A stretch of 55,760 nucleotides of DNA from DAOOVD01 sp035369845 (GCA_035369845.1 DAOOVD010000009.1:1-55760), one strand, 5' to 3'; shown: positions 26,208 through 35,224, counted from the stretch's first letter. The notes: a model not told the origin generated them from the sequence alone. Translations and numbers: made by a program.

Positions 26208-27443
26208 ATGAAAAAGCACGGGCTGGTTCGCAACGCGCTGGTGTTCCTGTCTGTCCTGGGTCCCGGCATTATAACGGCAAATGTGGATAACGACGCGGGC
26301 GGCATCACCACGTACTCCGTCGCCGGCTCGGCTTTCGGCTACAAGATGCTGTGGGTTTTCCTCCCCATGGCGGCGGCCCTTTTCGTGGTCCAGGAAATGG
26401 GTGTGCGGATGGGGGCGGTGACCGGCAAGGGACTTGCCGACCTGATCCGAGAAAAGTACGGTGTCCGCCTTATTCTGTTCGCCATGCTCGGGCTGGTACT
26501 TTCCGCCATGGGCAACACCGTGGCCGAGTTCGCCGGCGTGGCCGCCAGTTTGGAAATATTCCACATTAACAGGTACGTATCCGTTCCGCTTTCCGCCCTG
26601 GCGGTGTGGGGTCTCGTCGTCAAGGGATCGTACCAGCGGGTGGAAAAAATATTCCTGGCCGCCTCCGCCCTGTATTTTTCCTACATCATATCCGGCGTGC
26701 TGGCCGGACCGCCCTGGGGCACCGTTCTCAATGAGACGGTAACACCCCACTTTGAGTTCGACAGCCGTTACTTTGCCATGCTGATCGGTCTGGTGGGGAC
26801 AACCATCGCTCCCTGGATGCAGTTTTACATTCAGTCGGCCGTGGTGGAAAAGGGGATTACGGTCAGAGAGTACAAGCTGTCCCGCCTCGACGTCATTGTC
26901 GGCGTGATCATGGTCAACGTGGTGGCCATGTTCATCGTGGTGGCCTGCGCGGCCACGCTTCATAAAAACGGGATTGAAATAGAAACGGCAAAAGACGCCG
27001 CCAGCGCCCTGGCTCCCCTGGCCGGCCACTGGGCGTCGGAGCTTTTTGCTTTCGGCCTGTTCAACGCGTCCCTGTTTGCGGCTTCCATTTTGCCGCTGTC
27101 CACGGCTTATCTGATTTGCGAAGCCTTCGGCTTTGAGGCGGGAGTCGACAAGACCTGGGGGGAGGCTCCGGTGTTTTACCGGCTGTACACTTTTTTGGTG
27201 GCCGCCGGCGCCGGGATTATCCTGATCCCCGGGATCCCCCTGATACCCATAATGCTCTGGTCCCAGGTCATTAACGGGGCGCTCCTTCCGCTTGTGCTGG
27301 TGTTCATGCTGAAACTGATCAACGACCGCGACCTCATGGGGGATCACGTGAATTCCGGGATATTCAATTTCATAGCCTGGACGGTCACCGCGGTGATGAT
27401 CGTTCTAACCGTCCTGCTGGCAGGCTCGGCTTTCGTTTCGTAA
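26208..27443 (+). CDS. NRAMP-family divalent metal transporter, NRMT (Mg2+)-like
   Basis: 411 residues, about 11 membrane helices. The helix-1 metal site normally reading DPGN appears as NVDNDAGGITTYS (near residue 26), and the helix-6 site normally containing a metal-binding Met before Pro-His reads TIAPWMQFYIQSA (near 200). Known: NRAMP-related magnesium transporters keep acidic/Asn ligands but lose the soft Met ligand. The neighbouring MgtE-like sensor supports Mg2+ as substrate. Starts 6 bases after the sensor gene, behind GGGGAGG; a strong terminator follows. Mn2+ or Fe2+ transport remains possible. Confidence 0.8.
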   Translation: MKKHGLVRNALVFLSVLGPGIITANVDNDAGGITTYSVAGSAFGYKMLWVFLPMAAALFVVQEMGVRMGAVTGKGLADLIREKYGVRLILFAMLGLVLSAMGNTVAEFAGVAASLEIFHINRYVSVPLSALAVWGLVVKGSYQRVEKIFLAASALYFSYIISGVLAGPPWGTVLNETVTPHFEFDSRYFAMLIGLVGTTIAPWMQFYIQSAVVEKGITVREYKLSRLDVIVGVIMVNVVAMFIVVACAATLHKNGIEIETAKDAASALAPLAGHWASELFAFGLFNASLFAASILPLSTAYLICEAFGFEAGVDKTWGEAPVFYRLYTFLVAAGAGIILIPGIPLIPIMLWSQVINGALLPLVLVFMLKLINDRDLMGDHVNSGIFNFIAWTVTAVMIVLTVLLAGSAFVS

Positions 27444-27446
27444 ATC

Positions 27447-27474
27447 GTGCGGCAGGCTCCCTGCCGCACTTTTG
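27447..27474 (+). terminator. Rho-independent terminator
   Basis: GTGCGGCAGG, loop CTC, CCTGCCGCAC, then TTTTGT, directly after the transporter stop codon. It ends the Mg-sensor/transporter unit. Confidence 0.85.
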
Positions 27475-27594
27475 TACCGCTTTCTGTCACAAATCTGTAA
27501 CAAAATATTCAACCTTTTTCTGTCGAACTTTAATTTTATTTTCAGTGATGATATTTTATAATTATTATGATTATGAGATGGGGGGAGATCCAGT

Positions 27595-28752
27595 ATGTCC
27601 AAATTTTACCGTTCACCGTCGGCCAAAATCATAGGGGCTTTTCTGGCAGGCATGCTGGTAGTCGCGGCAATATTTTTTGCCGGCGGTCCCAACTGGCGGC
27701 CTCATTTTACCTGGGCGGAAAACGCCGGCGAGGCGTCGGCCCAAACCGTCCCTCTTCCGGGAATCGGCCCGGACACCATTCCGGACATCGTTTCGAAGGT
27801 CGGCCCTGCCGTGGTCAGAATTAACACGACCGTGCAAAGCAGCGGAAGAAGCCGCTTCGATCCTTTTTTCAACGACCCGTTTTTCAGGCAGTTTTTCGGC
27901 GACCAGTTCAGGGTTCCCTCGGTGCCTGAAACCAGCCACGGGCTGGGCTCCGGATTTATCGTGTCCGCGGACGGGTACATTTTGACTAACGAGCACGTTA
28001 TCGCCGGCGCCGACCAAATCGAGGTCACTGTGGCGGGACACGACCAACCGTACCCGGCCAGGAAAGTCGGGTCCGACTACGAGCTTGACCTGGCGGTTTT
28101 GAAGATTGACGCTGCCGGCCTTCCCACCATTCCGCTCGGCAATTCCGATAACGTGAGGGTGGGAGACTGGGTGATCGCCATCGGCAATCCCTACGGTCTC
28201 GACCACACCGTCACCGTGGGCGTGATCAGCGCCAAAGGCCGCCCGATAACCGTGGAGGACCGGAGCTACAGGAACCTGCTCCAGACGGACGCGTCCATCA
28301 ACCCCGGCAACAGCGGCGGCCCGCTGCTCAACCTGGCCGGCGAAGTGGTGGGAATAAACACCGCCATCAACGCCCAGGCGCAGGGCATAGGGTTTGCCAT
28401 ACCCAGCAGTACGGTCAAGTCGGTTTTTAACGATCTGGTGAGCAAAGGAGGGGTTTCCCACCCGTGGCTGGGCGTCTATCTTCAGCAGGTGACCGCTGAA
28501 GCGGCCCGCTATTACCGGCTGGGCGACCGGAAAGGCGCCCTGGTGTCCTCGGTGGTGGAGGGAAGTCCGGCTGAAAAGGCGGGGCTGCAGCGCGGAGACG
28601 TGATAACCGGTTATAACGGCAGCGATATCGCAAACCCCGACGCGCTGGTCGACCAGGTGTCCGCCACCGGCGTGGGCAGCCAGGTCGAAATCAAATTCGT
28701 CAGGGGCGGCGTTGTCATGTCGACGGTTGCCACCATTGAAGCGAAAGAATAA
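27595..28752 (+). CDS. htrA: HtrA/DegP-type membrane-anchored serine protease with PDZ domain
   Basis: 385 residues. A short basic N-terminus and one hydrophobic helix (about 12-32) anchor it outside the membrane. The trypsin-like domain has the triad His (LTNEHVIAGA, near 133), Asp (YELDLAVLKID, near 164) and Ser (NPGNSGGPL, near 238). One PDZ domain occupies about 285-380 (LVSSVVEGSPAEKAGL, GDVITGYNG). Known: degrades or refolds damaged exported proteins. GGGGGAG precedes the ATG, and TATAAT at 27557-27562 could be its -10 box. A bidirectional-type terminator follows. Monocistronic. Confidence 0.92.
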   Translation: MSKFYRSPSAKIIGAFLAGMLVVAAIFFAGGPNWRPHFTWAENAGEASAQTVPLPGIGPDTIPDIVSKVGPAVVRINTTVQSSGRSRFDPFFNDPFFRQFFGDQFRVPSVPETSHGLGSGFIVSADGYILTNEHVIAGADQIEVTVAGHDQPYPARKVGSDYELDLAVLKIDAAGLPTIPLGNSDNVRVGDWVIAIGNPYGLDHTVTVGVISAKGRPITVEDRSYRNLLQTDASINPGNSGGPLLNLAGEVVGINTAINAQAQGIGFAIPSSTVKSVFNDLVSKGGVSHPWLGVYLQQVTAEAARYYRLGDRKGALVSSVVEGSPAEKAGLQRGDVITGYNGSDIANPDALVDQVSATGVGSQVEIKFVRGGVVMSTVATIEAKE

Positions 28753-28772
28753 GTATTTTGAGGTGTTGGGTG

Positions 28773-28808
28773 TCGCGGGTTCTGCAGGTCAGAACCCGCT
28801 TTCTTTGA
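28773..28808 (+). terminator. Rho-independent terminator after htrA
   Basis: GCGGGTTCTG, loop CAGGT, CAGAACCCGC, then TTTCTTT. It lies between the convergent htrA and the minus-strand gene whose stop codon overlaps its right arm. Confidence 0.8.
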
Positions 28809-29331
28809 TAAATTCCTCCAGCTTTCTCAGGTCGGATTCGGTTATCCTCACGTTTGCCCGGGGCGCGGAGCCGAGCAGCAGGCGGCCTTCGATCAGCCTG
28901 AGTCTTTCTGTTTCCTTTTGCAGGTTCCCCATGTTCCCCTTTCTCTGATGATACTTGATCAATTCAAGGCACTGGCTCCTGTCGAAGATCAGCGGCGGCA
29001 GGTTTCCCACGGGGTCGTCGGCCTCCGCGTCCCAAACGGACCTGTACCTGTGTATCAGCCCGGTTTCCTCGGCCAGGCGCGCGGCGGCCCGGCATAAAGC
29101 TTCCCCGCCGGCGCTTTCGTCGTACTCGCCCGCCAGAATCTCCATTACCACCGCCACCGGGACGTGTCCTTCCACAGGCTGACGCTCCTTTGCCGGCCCT
29201 GTTGTGAAGCGGTGCTCACAATCCGTCGCCGCCGGGCCGGGCTCTTCGAACCGCCGCTCCTTCACCCCGGACGGATTCAAACCGGCTTCTCTCGATTTTC
29301 TGTAGGCGTTTCTCCGCCTGGTCGACATCAA
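28789..29331 (-). CDS. Hypothetical protein, start uncertain
   Basis: Up to 180 residues, no recognised family. The central and C-terminal part (VVMEILAGEYDESAGGEALC, then LLLGSAPRANVRITESDLRKL) looks like genuine soluble alpha-helical protein with coding character. The N-terminal 40 or so residues in this frame are Arg/Pro-rich and doubtful. A better start signal (GGGGGCG before ATG 29335) opens a different frame that reads MIDVDQAEKRLQKIERSRFE and stops at 29216. The gene may therefore contain a frameshift near 29240-29300, or start internally at the Met of VVMEIL. Convergent with htrA. Confidence 0.5.
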   Translation of the reverse strand: MMSTRRRNAYRKSREAGLNPSGVKERRFEEPGPAATDCEHRFTTGPAKERQPVEGHVPVAVVMEILAGEYDESAGGEALCRAAARLAEETGLIHRYRSVWDAEADDPVGNLPPLIFDRSQCLELIKYHQRKGNMGNLQKETERLRLIEGRLLLGSAPRANVRITESDLRKLEEFIKESGF

Positions 29332-29409
29332 TCATCGCCCCCTTTATTTTTTTTCTGAACATAAAATAGCACCTGCATGGACCCAACGCAAGGCGCATAA
29401 AAAGCATTT

Positions 29410-30058
29410 TGTTTGAAAATCGAATCGGCCATCAATCAAAATCCGGACTGAATGCGACAATGTCCCGGCCCGGGGACCTGTGACCTGATATTGATGTTGC
29501 GCCGGCATGATCATGCCGGCCGTAATCGCGCGTTTTGCGGCCGCCCGGCCGGGCCGCCGCAAGTTCCCGGCGTTTTTGTATCACCCGCCGGTTATAGCCG
29601 GATGTTGGCGTGGAAAATAGTATATCACAATTTAGGAAAATATGTTAGCGTATACAGTATCATGTATATTATAATTAAGAATACACAAAAAATTTCAAAA
29701 ATAATTACACTTTGTTTATACATTTTTTAATCCAATGTGTTATAATCAAATATGACAATTTTATCTTGTTTTTCAAGTTTCATATTTAAAAAAGATCATG
29801 AAACCAATGTTTGGCGGGATGGTAGTGTGTTTTGCTCCGCAAATTAAAAACAGGAGGTTTTTTTGTTTAAAAGGAAGCAATTAATGACAAAAAAGATATA
29901 AATGATCAAAAAAGATTAAAAAGAATTATATTTAACAACAGTTCCTTTAATACGTTTCAACGGGTTTATCTTTTTTTACTTGTTTGTTTCGGGGGAGGTG
30001 TTTGCAGGGAGGCAGGAAATTTTTCACCGAAGATTTTTTAAAGTAAGGAGGTTTTTGC
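29410..30058. other. Long AT-rich upstream region of the liv operon
   Basis: No gene. The left 200 bases are GC-rich with a GCCGGCATGATCATGCCGGC inverted repeat (29502-29521). From 29610 the sequence is very AT-rich. A TATAAT box at 29741-29746 with weak TTATAC-like -35 sequence upstream is a possible promoter for livK. Purine-rich GGAGG runs at 29851 and 30046 follow; the latter is the livK ribosome binding site. Confidence 0.45.
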
Positions 30059-31279
30059 GTGAAAAAATTTAAATGGCAGTTGTTGTCCGCTGCTGTCATA
30101 ATCATCAGTATCGCACTCATCGTAAGCGGTTGCGGCGGACAGAGCTCATCCAAGGACGTTATCAAGGTGGGGGTCATCTTGCCGCTGACCGGCAGTGAAG
30201 CCATGTTCGGCGAAATGGAAAAGAACTCCTTTGAAATGGCTTTGGAAGAGTTGAAGGCGGCGGGCAAGGCCACCATCGGCGGCAAGGAGATCAAGCTTTT
30301 GTTTGAAGATGACCAGGGCAAGCAGGACGTGGCTAAATCCGCAACCGAAAAGCTGGTCAACCAGGACAGGGTGGCCATGCTCAGCGGCGGATACAGCAGC
30401 GCCTGCACCAACGTGATTGCCGGGACGGCTCAGTCGCTCAACACTCCTTTCCTGATTGTGACCGGTTCTTCCGACACCATAACGAAGCAGGGCTGGCAGT
30501 ATGTGTTCAGGGGAACCGCCGCTCCCGCCAGCAAGTACACGGGCGCGTTGTGGGACATGCTTGAAAAAGTAGTCAAACCCAAGAGCGTGGCTTTGATTTA
30601 CGAAAACACCGATTTCGGCTCTTCTTCGGCGAAAGGCTTCAGGGAAGACTGCCAGAAGCGGAACATCAACATTGTTTTTGACCAGGCTTACGAGCACGGC
30701 GCAATCGACTTCAAGCCGATGCTGGCGAACATGAGGAACGCCAATCCGGACATGATCTTCGCAGTGTCCTACGTCATGGATGCGGCCATGATAGTCAAGC
30801 AGATGAAAGAGCTTGACTTCAACACCGACCTGTTTGTGGGCGGCGGCGCCGGCTATACCATGCCCGAATTCAAGGACAACGCCGGCGCGGCGTCGGAGTA
30901 TATCGCCTCCACAACCCTGTGGGTGCCCAATGTGGCCTGGCCCGGCGCCGGCGATTACTTCAACAAGTACAAGCAGAAGTACGGCAAGGAGCCCGATTAT
31001 CACGGCGCCCAGGCGTACGCCACCATGTATATTATTGCCGACGCGCTGAGCAGGGCGAAGGAGATAAGCGCCGCGGGTATTCAGAAGGCCCTGAAGGAAA
31101 CTGACTTGATGACGGTAATGGGACCGATCAAGTTTGAAGACTGGGAGGGCTATACCAATCAGTGCAGGCCCAACACTTACGTGGTCCAGTGGCAGAAAGG
31201 CAAAATGGAGGTCATCTGGCCGGAGAACGTAAAGTCAGCCAGTTACGTCTTCCCGGTACCCAAGTGGAGGGAAAGGTAG
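30059..31279 (+). CDS. livK: Branched-chain amino acid ABC transporter, substrate-binding lipoprotein
   Basis: 406 residues. Signal peptide with lipobox (IALIVSGCGG; Cys about 26). The mature part is a type I periplasmic-binding fold: VIKVGVILPLTGSEAMFGE, FEDDQGKQDVA, VALIYENTDFGSSSAKGF, PDMIFAVSYVMDAAMIVKQM. Known: binds Leu/Ile/Val or related amides and hands them to the LivHM pore. AAGGAGG lies 8 bases before the start codon (GTG). First gene of livKHMGF. A stable hairpin separates it from livH, as often seen where the binding protein must be made in excess. Confidence 0.88.
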   Translation: MKKFKWQLLSAAVIIISIALIVSGCGGQSSSKDVIKVGVILPLTGSEAMFGEMEKNSFEMALEELKAAGKATIGGKEIKLLFEDDQGKQDVAKSATEKLVNQDRVAMLSGGYSSACTNVIAGTAQSLNTPFLIVTGSSDTITKQGWQYVFRGTAAPASKYTGALWDMLEKVVKPKSVALIYENTDFGSSSAKGFREDCQKRNINIVFDQAYEHGAIDFKPMLANMRNANPDMIFAVSYVMDAAMIVKQMKELDFNTDLFVGGGAGYTMPEFKDNAGAASEYIASTTLWVPNVAWPGAGDYFNKYKQKYGKEPDYHGAQAYATMYIIADALSRAKEISAAGIQKALKETDLMTVMGPIKFEDWEGYTNQCRPNTYVVQWQKGKMEVIWPENVKSASYVFPVPKWRER

Positions 31280-31371
31280 TTAACTTAAATAACCGTTCCC
31301 GGAGGGCGGATAGAGGATAGAATCCTCCGGATTGGAAAGCCTGCCGTGACTGAATTAATCGATTGGATTAT

Positions 31372-31396
31372 TGGTGCGGACGTAATGTCCGCACCA
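31372..31396 (+). promoter_or_regulatory. Perfect hairpin between livK and livH
   Basis: TGGTGCGGAC, loop GTAAT, GTCCGCACCA, with no U-tract. It fits a processing or 3'-protection stem that leaves more livK mRNA than downstream mRNA. A partial attenuator is the alternative. Confidence 0.7.
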
Positions 31397-31496
31397 GCTA
31401 TAATCAGCCCGGTATGGGATAATTCGCCAGGGCAGGTGTTTTGGAGCATAGCCGCCGCATTTGTTCTTTCTTGCAATAATCGGGGAGGTAAGTTAG

Positions 31497-32372
31497 ATGG
31501 AGTTGTTTGGCCAGACAGTAATATGCGGAATCCTGCTTGGCGGGATGTACGCTCTGATAGCGATAGGGATGACCCTGATCATGGGCGTTATGAACATCAT
31601 CAACCTTGCTCACGGCGCCCTGGTGATGGTGGGGATGTATGTTACTTACATCTGTTTTACCCAGTTCGGCATTGATCCCTATGTCGGCATGTTTATCTCC
31701 ATGCCCATACTGTTCTTTATCGGGTGCCTTATCCAGAAGTACATGATTAACCGGTTGGTTGAGGTCGATTCCATACTTCCGGAGAATCAGGTTCTGCTCA
31801 CCGTGGGAATAATGCTGGTCTTGACCGAGGTGATGAGGCTTATCTTCAAGTCGGACTACCGCTCGGTGGCGACGGGATATTCCTCCAAGACGGTCTTTTT
31901 GGGCGACATGTCCATCAGTGTGCCAATGCTGATCGGATTTTTTATTGCCATGATTTTTACTTATCTTCTCCATCTTTTTTTGACAAAGACCGACATCGGC
32001 AGGTCGATCAGGGCGACCGCCCAGGATCGGGACGCTGCCGTTTACATGGGCGTCAATTCTTCCAAGATTACCATGATAACGTTCGGCATCGGTTCGGCCC
32101 TGGCCGCCGCCGGCGGGTCCCTGCTTCTCCCGCTGTTTTACCTGTGGCCGGATATCGGGCACTTTTTTACGGCTAAATCCTTTATCATTACCATCCTCGG
32201 CGGTCTGGGCAGCACGATGGGAGCTGCCATTGGCGGGTTGGCCCTCGGCATTGCCGAGTCCCTCGGGGCGACCTATATTTCCATGGGTTACAAAGACGTC
32301 GTGGGGCTGGTCATATTCCTGCTGGTTTTGCTGTTCCTGCCGGGCGGTTTCCGGAGTCTAGCCAAGAGGTGA
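31497..32372 (+). CDS. livH: Branched-chain amino acid ABC transporter permease
   Basis: 291 residues, about 8 helices, LivH family: GGMYALIAIGMTLIMGVMNI at the N-terminus, a cytoplasmic loop DIGRSIRATAQDRDAAVYMG that contacts the ATPase, and FIITILGGLGSTMGAAIGGL. Forms the membrane channel with LivM. GGGGAGG lies upstream of the ATG; livM starts 6 bases after the stop. Confidence 0.92.
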   Translation: MELFGQTVICGILLGGMYALIAIGMTLIMGVMNIINLAHGALVMVGMYVTYICFTQFGIDPYVGMFISMPILFFIGCLIQKYMINRLVEVDSILPENQVLLTVGIMLVLTEVMRLIFKSDYRSVATGYSSKTVFLGDMSISVPMLIGFFIAMIFTYLLHLFLTKTDIGRSIRATAQDRDAAVYMGVNSSKITMITFGIGSALAAAGGSLLLPLFYLWPDIGHFFTAKSFIITILGGLGSTMGAAIGGLALGIAESLGATYISMGYKDVVGLVIFLLVLLFLPGGFRSLAKR

Positions 32373-32378
32373 TGGAAG

Positions 32379-33335
32379 ATGAAAAACGTAAACCTGTTTT
32401 TAAAAATAATTGTACTTATACTTGCCTTTTTAGTTCCGTTGTTTGTCAAGGCTCCTTATCAGCTCCACATGCTGATTCTGATCATGATCTGGGCGGTAAT
32501 GGGCACGGCCTGGAACCTCCTCGGAGGGTACACCGGCCAGGTATCCTTCGGTCACGCGGCGTTCTTCGGCCTGGGGGCTTATGCCGCCGGCCTGCTCAAG
32601 TTTCACCTGGGAATCACCCCGTGGTGGGGTATGCTCCTGGGCCCGGTGGTGGCCGCCCTGGTAGCCCTGCCGATCGGGCTGATCTGTTTCCGCCTGAGGG
32701 GACCTTATTTCGCCCTGGCCATGCTTGCGCTCGGCGAAATTTTCAGGCTGGTGTTCCTCAACAGCGTGTCCTTCACAAACGGCGCCAAGGGAATATTGAT
32801 CATGCCGGAAATTACCGGAAAAGTCTTTTACTATTACCTGGGACTCGGCATGGTCCTGATTACCGTGCTTGCGACCTACCTGATTGTCCATTCCAAAATC
32901 GGCTACTACCTGGTGTCGATAAGGGAGGACCAGGACGCCGCAACTTCCCTGGGCATTCCGACCACGAAATACAAGATATACTCGCTGCTGCCCAGCGCGT
33001 TTTTCACCGGCCTGGCGGGCGCGTTCTACACCAATTACGTGGCTTTCATCGATCCGAACATCGTATTCAACCTGTCCAACGTTTCGGTAATGGTCATCCT
33101 TGTGGTCATGCTCGGGGGCGTAGCAACGACCTGGGGGCCGACCGTCGGCGCGGGGCTGTATATAGTTCTGGGCGAGGTGTTCCGGACCACGCTGGGCTCG
33201 GCGAACGTGCTGGTTTTCGGCGTGCTGGTCTGTCTGATCATCATGTTTTTGCCCAACGGCATAGTCGGCGAGATCAACATACTCAAAAGGATTTCGGATC
33301 GCAAAAAAGCAAGCCTTCCGGCGGGGGGTGCATAA
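32379..33335 (+). CDS. livM: Branched-chain amino acid ABC transporter permease
   Basis: 318 residues, about 9 helices, LivM family: MGTAWNLLGGYTGQVSFGHA near the N-terminus, SIREDQDAATSLGIPTTKYK coupling loop, and VMLGGVATTWGPTVGAGLYI. Partner of LivH. Gene order and 3-6 base spacing show one operon. Confidence 0.92.
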   Translation: MKNVNLFLKIIVLILAFLVPLFVKAPYQLHMLILIMIWAVMGTAWNLLGGYTGQVSFGHAAFFGLGAYAAGLLKFHLGITPWWGMLLGPVVAALVALPIGLICFRLRGPYFALAMLALGEIFRLVFLNSVSFTNGAKGILIMPEITGKVFYYYLGLGMVLITVLATYLIVHSKIGYYLVSIREDQDAATSLGIPTTKYKIYSLLPSAFFTGLAGAFYTNYVAFIDPNIVFNLSNVSVMVILVVMLGGVATTWGPTVGAGLYIVLGEVFRTTLGSANVLVFGVLVCLIIMFLPNGIVGEINILKRISDRKKASLPAGGA

Positions 33336-33338
33336 TGC

Positions 33339-34058
33339 ATGAGTTATTTTGAGGCGAACAACATCACGAAAAAGTTCGGCGGGTTGACGGCTGTGGCCAA
33401 CCTCAGCTTTACCGTTGAAAAGGGCGAGATTTTCGGCATTATCGGGCCGAACGGTTCGGGTAAAACGACCGTATTCAACCTGATCAGCCGTTTCTACCCC
33501 CTTTCTTCGGGCGAGATTTACTTCAAAGGGAAAAGGATAGACAATCTGCCGGCCCACCAAATTTGCGAGCTCGGCATAGGCAGGACGTTTCAGGTGGTAA
33601 AACCCTTAAGACGGATGAGCGTAACCGAAAACATCATGGCAGGTGCGTTTTTGCGCACAAGCAGCGTCAGCAAGGCAAGGAGCAAAGCGGAGGAGATAAT
33701 AGAATTTTGCGGGCTCGGCAGGTACAGGGACCGCGAGGCCAAGAGCCTGCCGATCCCCCTGAGAAAAAGGCTGGAGATCGCCAGGTCCCTTGCCACCGAC
33801 CCGGAGCTGATCATGCTGGACGAGACCTGCGCGGGACTCAATCCCAAGGAATCGGAGGCTGCCATAGAATTGATCAGGCGGATACGGGATACCGGTATCA
33901 CGATCATCATCGTGGAGCACATTATGAAAGTTATGATGGGAATATCCGACCGGATCCTGGCGATTAACTTCGGCAGGGAGATAGCAATGGGAAAACCTCG
34001 GGAAGTGGCGGCACATCCCGAGGTAATTAAAGCATATTTGGGTGAAGCTTATGCTTAA
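33339..34058 (+). CDS. livG: Branched-chain amino acid ABC transporter ATP-binding protein
   Basis: 239 residues of the LivG family: Walker A GPNGSGKTT (near residue 37), Walker B LIMLDE, and the H-loop IIVEHIM. The signature helix reads KSLPIPLRKRLEIARSL where LivG usually has a Gly-containing LPYG(Q)-type motif, and DETCAGL replaces DEP-AGL. This ATPase site may thus be weak and lean on LivF, which is canonical. Overlaps livF. Confidence 0.9.
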   Translation: MSYFEANNITKKFGGLTAVANLSFTVEKGEIFGIIGPNGSGKTTVFNLISRFYPLSSGEIYFKGKRIDNLPAHQICELGIGRTFQVVKPLRRMSVTENIMAGAFLRTSSVSKARSKAEEIIEFCGLGRYRDREAKSLPIPLRKRLEIARSLATDPELIMLDETCAGLNPKESEAAIELIRRIRDTGITIIIVEHIMKVMMGISDRILAINFGREIAMGKPREVAAHPEVIKAYLGEAYA

Positions 34059-34755
34059 AGTACGGAACGCGGACGTCGCATACAGGGATATTCAGGTTTT
34101 GTGGGACATAACATTCGAGGTCAAACAGGGAGAGCTGGTGGTGCTTCTGGGGGCCAACGGCTCGGGAAAAACCACGATACTGAACGCAATCTCCGGACTG
34201 CTGCCCGTGAAAAAGGGCGCCATCGAATTTCTCGGAAAAGATATTACCAAGCTGCCCGGTCATAAAATCGCGGAGCTGGGCATTGTCCACGTGCCCGAGG
34301 GCAGGAGGCTTTTCCCGGAAATGACCGTCAAGGAAAATCTGGAAATGGGATCTCTCTTTCCTGAGGCAAAGGCAAAGAGAAAAGAGACCATGAAGAAGGT
34401 TTTCGAGCTTTTTCCCATCCTCGAGGAGAGGCAGAACCAGGAGGCCGGCACGCTGAGTGGCGGCCAGCAGCAGATGCTCGCCCTGGGGCGGGGGCTGATG
34501 GGGCTGCCCAGGCTGATGATCCTGGACGAACCTTCTCTCGGTCTTGCTCCGGTGCTTGTAAAACAAATTTTCGAGAAGGTCAAGGATATCAACGAAGAAG
34601 GCACCACTGTCCTGCTGGTGGAACAGAATGTGGTCCAGACCCTGCACCTGTGCCACCGGGCCTACGTGCTCGAAAACGGCAGGATTGCCCTGCAGGGCAC
34701 CGGGGAAGAACTGCTCGACAACGCGCACATCAAAGAAGCGTACCTGGGAATATAG
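34051..34755 (+). CDS. livF: Branched-chain amino acid ABC transporter ATP-binding protein
   Basis: About 234 residues with Walker A GANGSGKTT, canonical signature LSGGQQQMLALGRGL, Walker B LMILDEP, and the LivF-typical GIVHVPEGRRLFPEMTV. ATG 34051 lies inside livG (8-base overlap); GTG 34042 is an alternative. Last gene of the operon. The heterodimer with LivG powers import. Confidence 0.92.
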   Translation: MLKVRNADVAYRDIQVLWDITFEVKQGELVVLLGANGSGKTTILNAISGLLPVKKGAIEFLGKDITKLPGHKIAELGIVHVPEGRRLFPEMTVKENLEMGSLFPEAKAKRKETMKKVFELFPILEERQNQEAGTLSGGQQQMLALGRGLMGLPRLMILDEPSLGLAPVLVKQIFEKVKDINEEGTTVLLVEQNVVQTLHLCHRAYVLENGRIALQGTGEELLDNAHIKEAYLGI

Positions 34756-34773
34756 GATCAAAAACCGCAGAAT

Positions 34774-35187
34774 GTTGACAAACTGCCAGGGGCCTTGAGG
34801 TTGAGAGCGAGCGGTATTGCCCGGCACTCAGTGAAAATACCTTGGTTTCCGTCCGTCAATCCCTTAGAGCACATTGCCTTTCGGCAAAGCATCATTAAAT
34901 CTGAGTGCCGGGTAAGTGAACCGGGCGAAGTGAGGATGCGGTATTGGATGAGGGGGGACAGCGGTTGGGTGACACACCTCCCCCGGAGTCAATGCCCCCA
35001 ATTTGTGTCCGCGAAAGTCTGAACCGGGCCGGGACGCCGAGTTGAAGGCGGCCTGGTTTCGCCCGAAGCAAGCAACTGGTGCTGCCGGCGCAAAAGCCAT
35101 GGAGTGAGCGGTGACAAGGCGCTGTCCTGGTTCATTCGACGCGAAGCATTCGCAGCGGGCGTTTCAACCTCAAGGCGCTTTGTCAAC
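34774..35187. repeat. Inverted-repeat-bounded, gene-free element (MITE-like)
   Basis: The left end has GTTGACAAA and CCTTGAGGTTGA with a 10-base spacer. The right end has the same two blocks as reverse complement (TCAACCTCAAGG, then TTTGTCAAC) with a 3-base spacer. Inside are a perfect 12-base inverted repeat (CCCGGCACTCAG at 34820 and CTGAGTGCCGGG at 34901) enclosing a small hairpin (TTGCC, TTTC, GGCAA), and GC-rich sequence without a plausible gene. No clear target-site duplication. The left end shares CCTTGAGG-TTGA and GCGAGCG-TATTGC with repeats at 18127 and 52947. Confidence 0.5.
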
Positions 35188-35193
35188 AACCCC

Positions 35194-35224
35194 ACCGCTT
35201 GGTTGCAGGCGGTTTTATCTTTTA
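35194..35224 (+). terminator. Probable terminator between the element and the exporter gene
   Basis: ACCGC and GCGGT flank a short, partly paired loop and are followed by TTTTATCTTTT. Weak stem, good T-tract. Confidence 0.45.

Noticed and set aside
24906..27347. Very long minus-strand open frame of 813 codons
   Set aside because: It is the antisense of the Mg-sensor and NRAMP genes. It is His/Gln/Gly-rich, with no domain, and arises from GC-rich codon use on the real strand.
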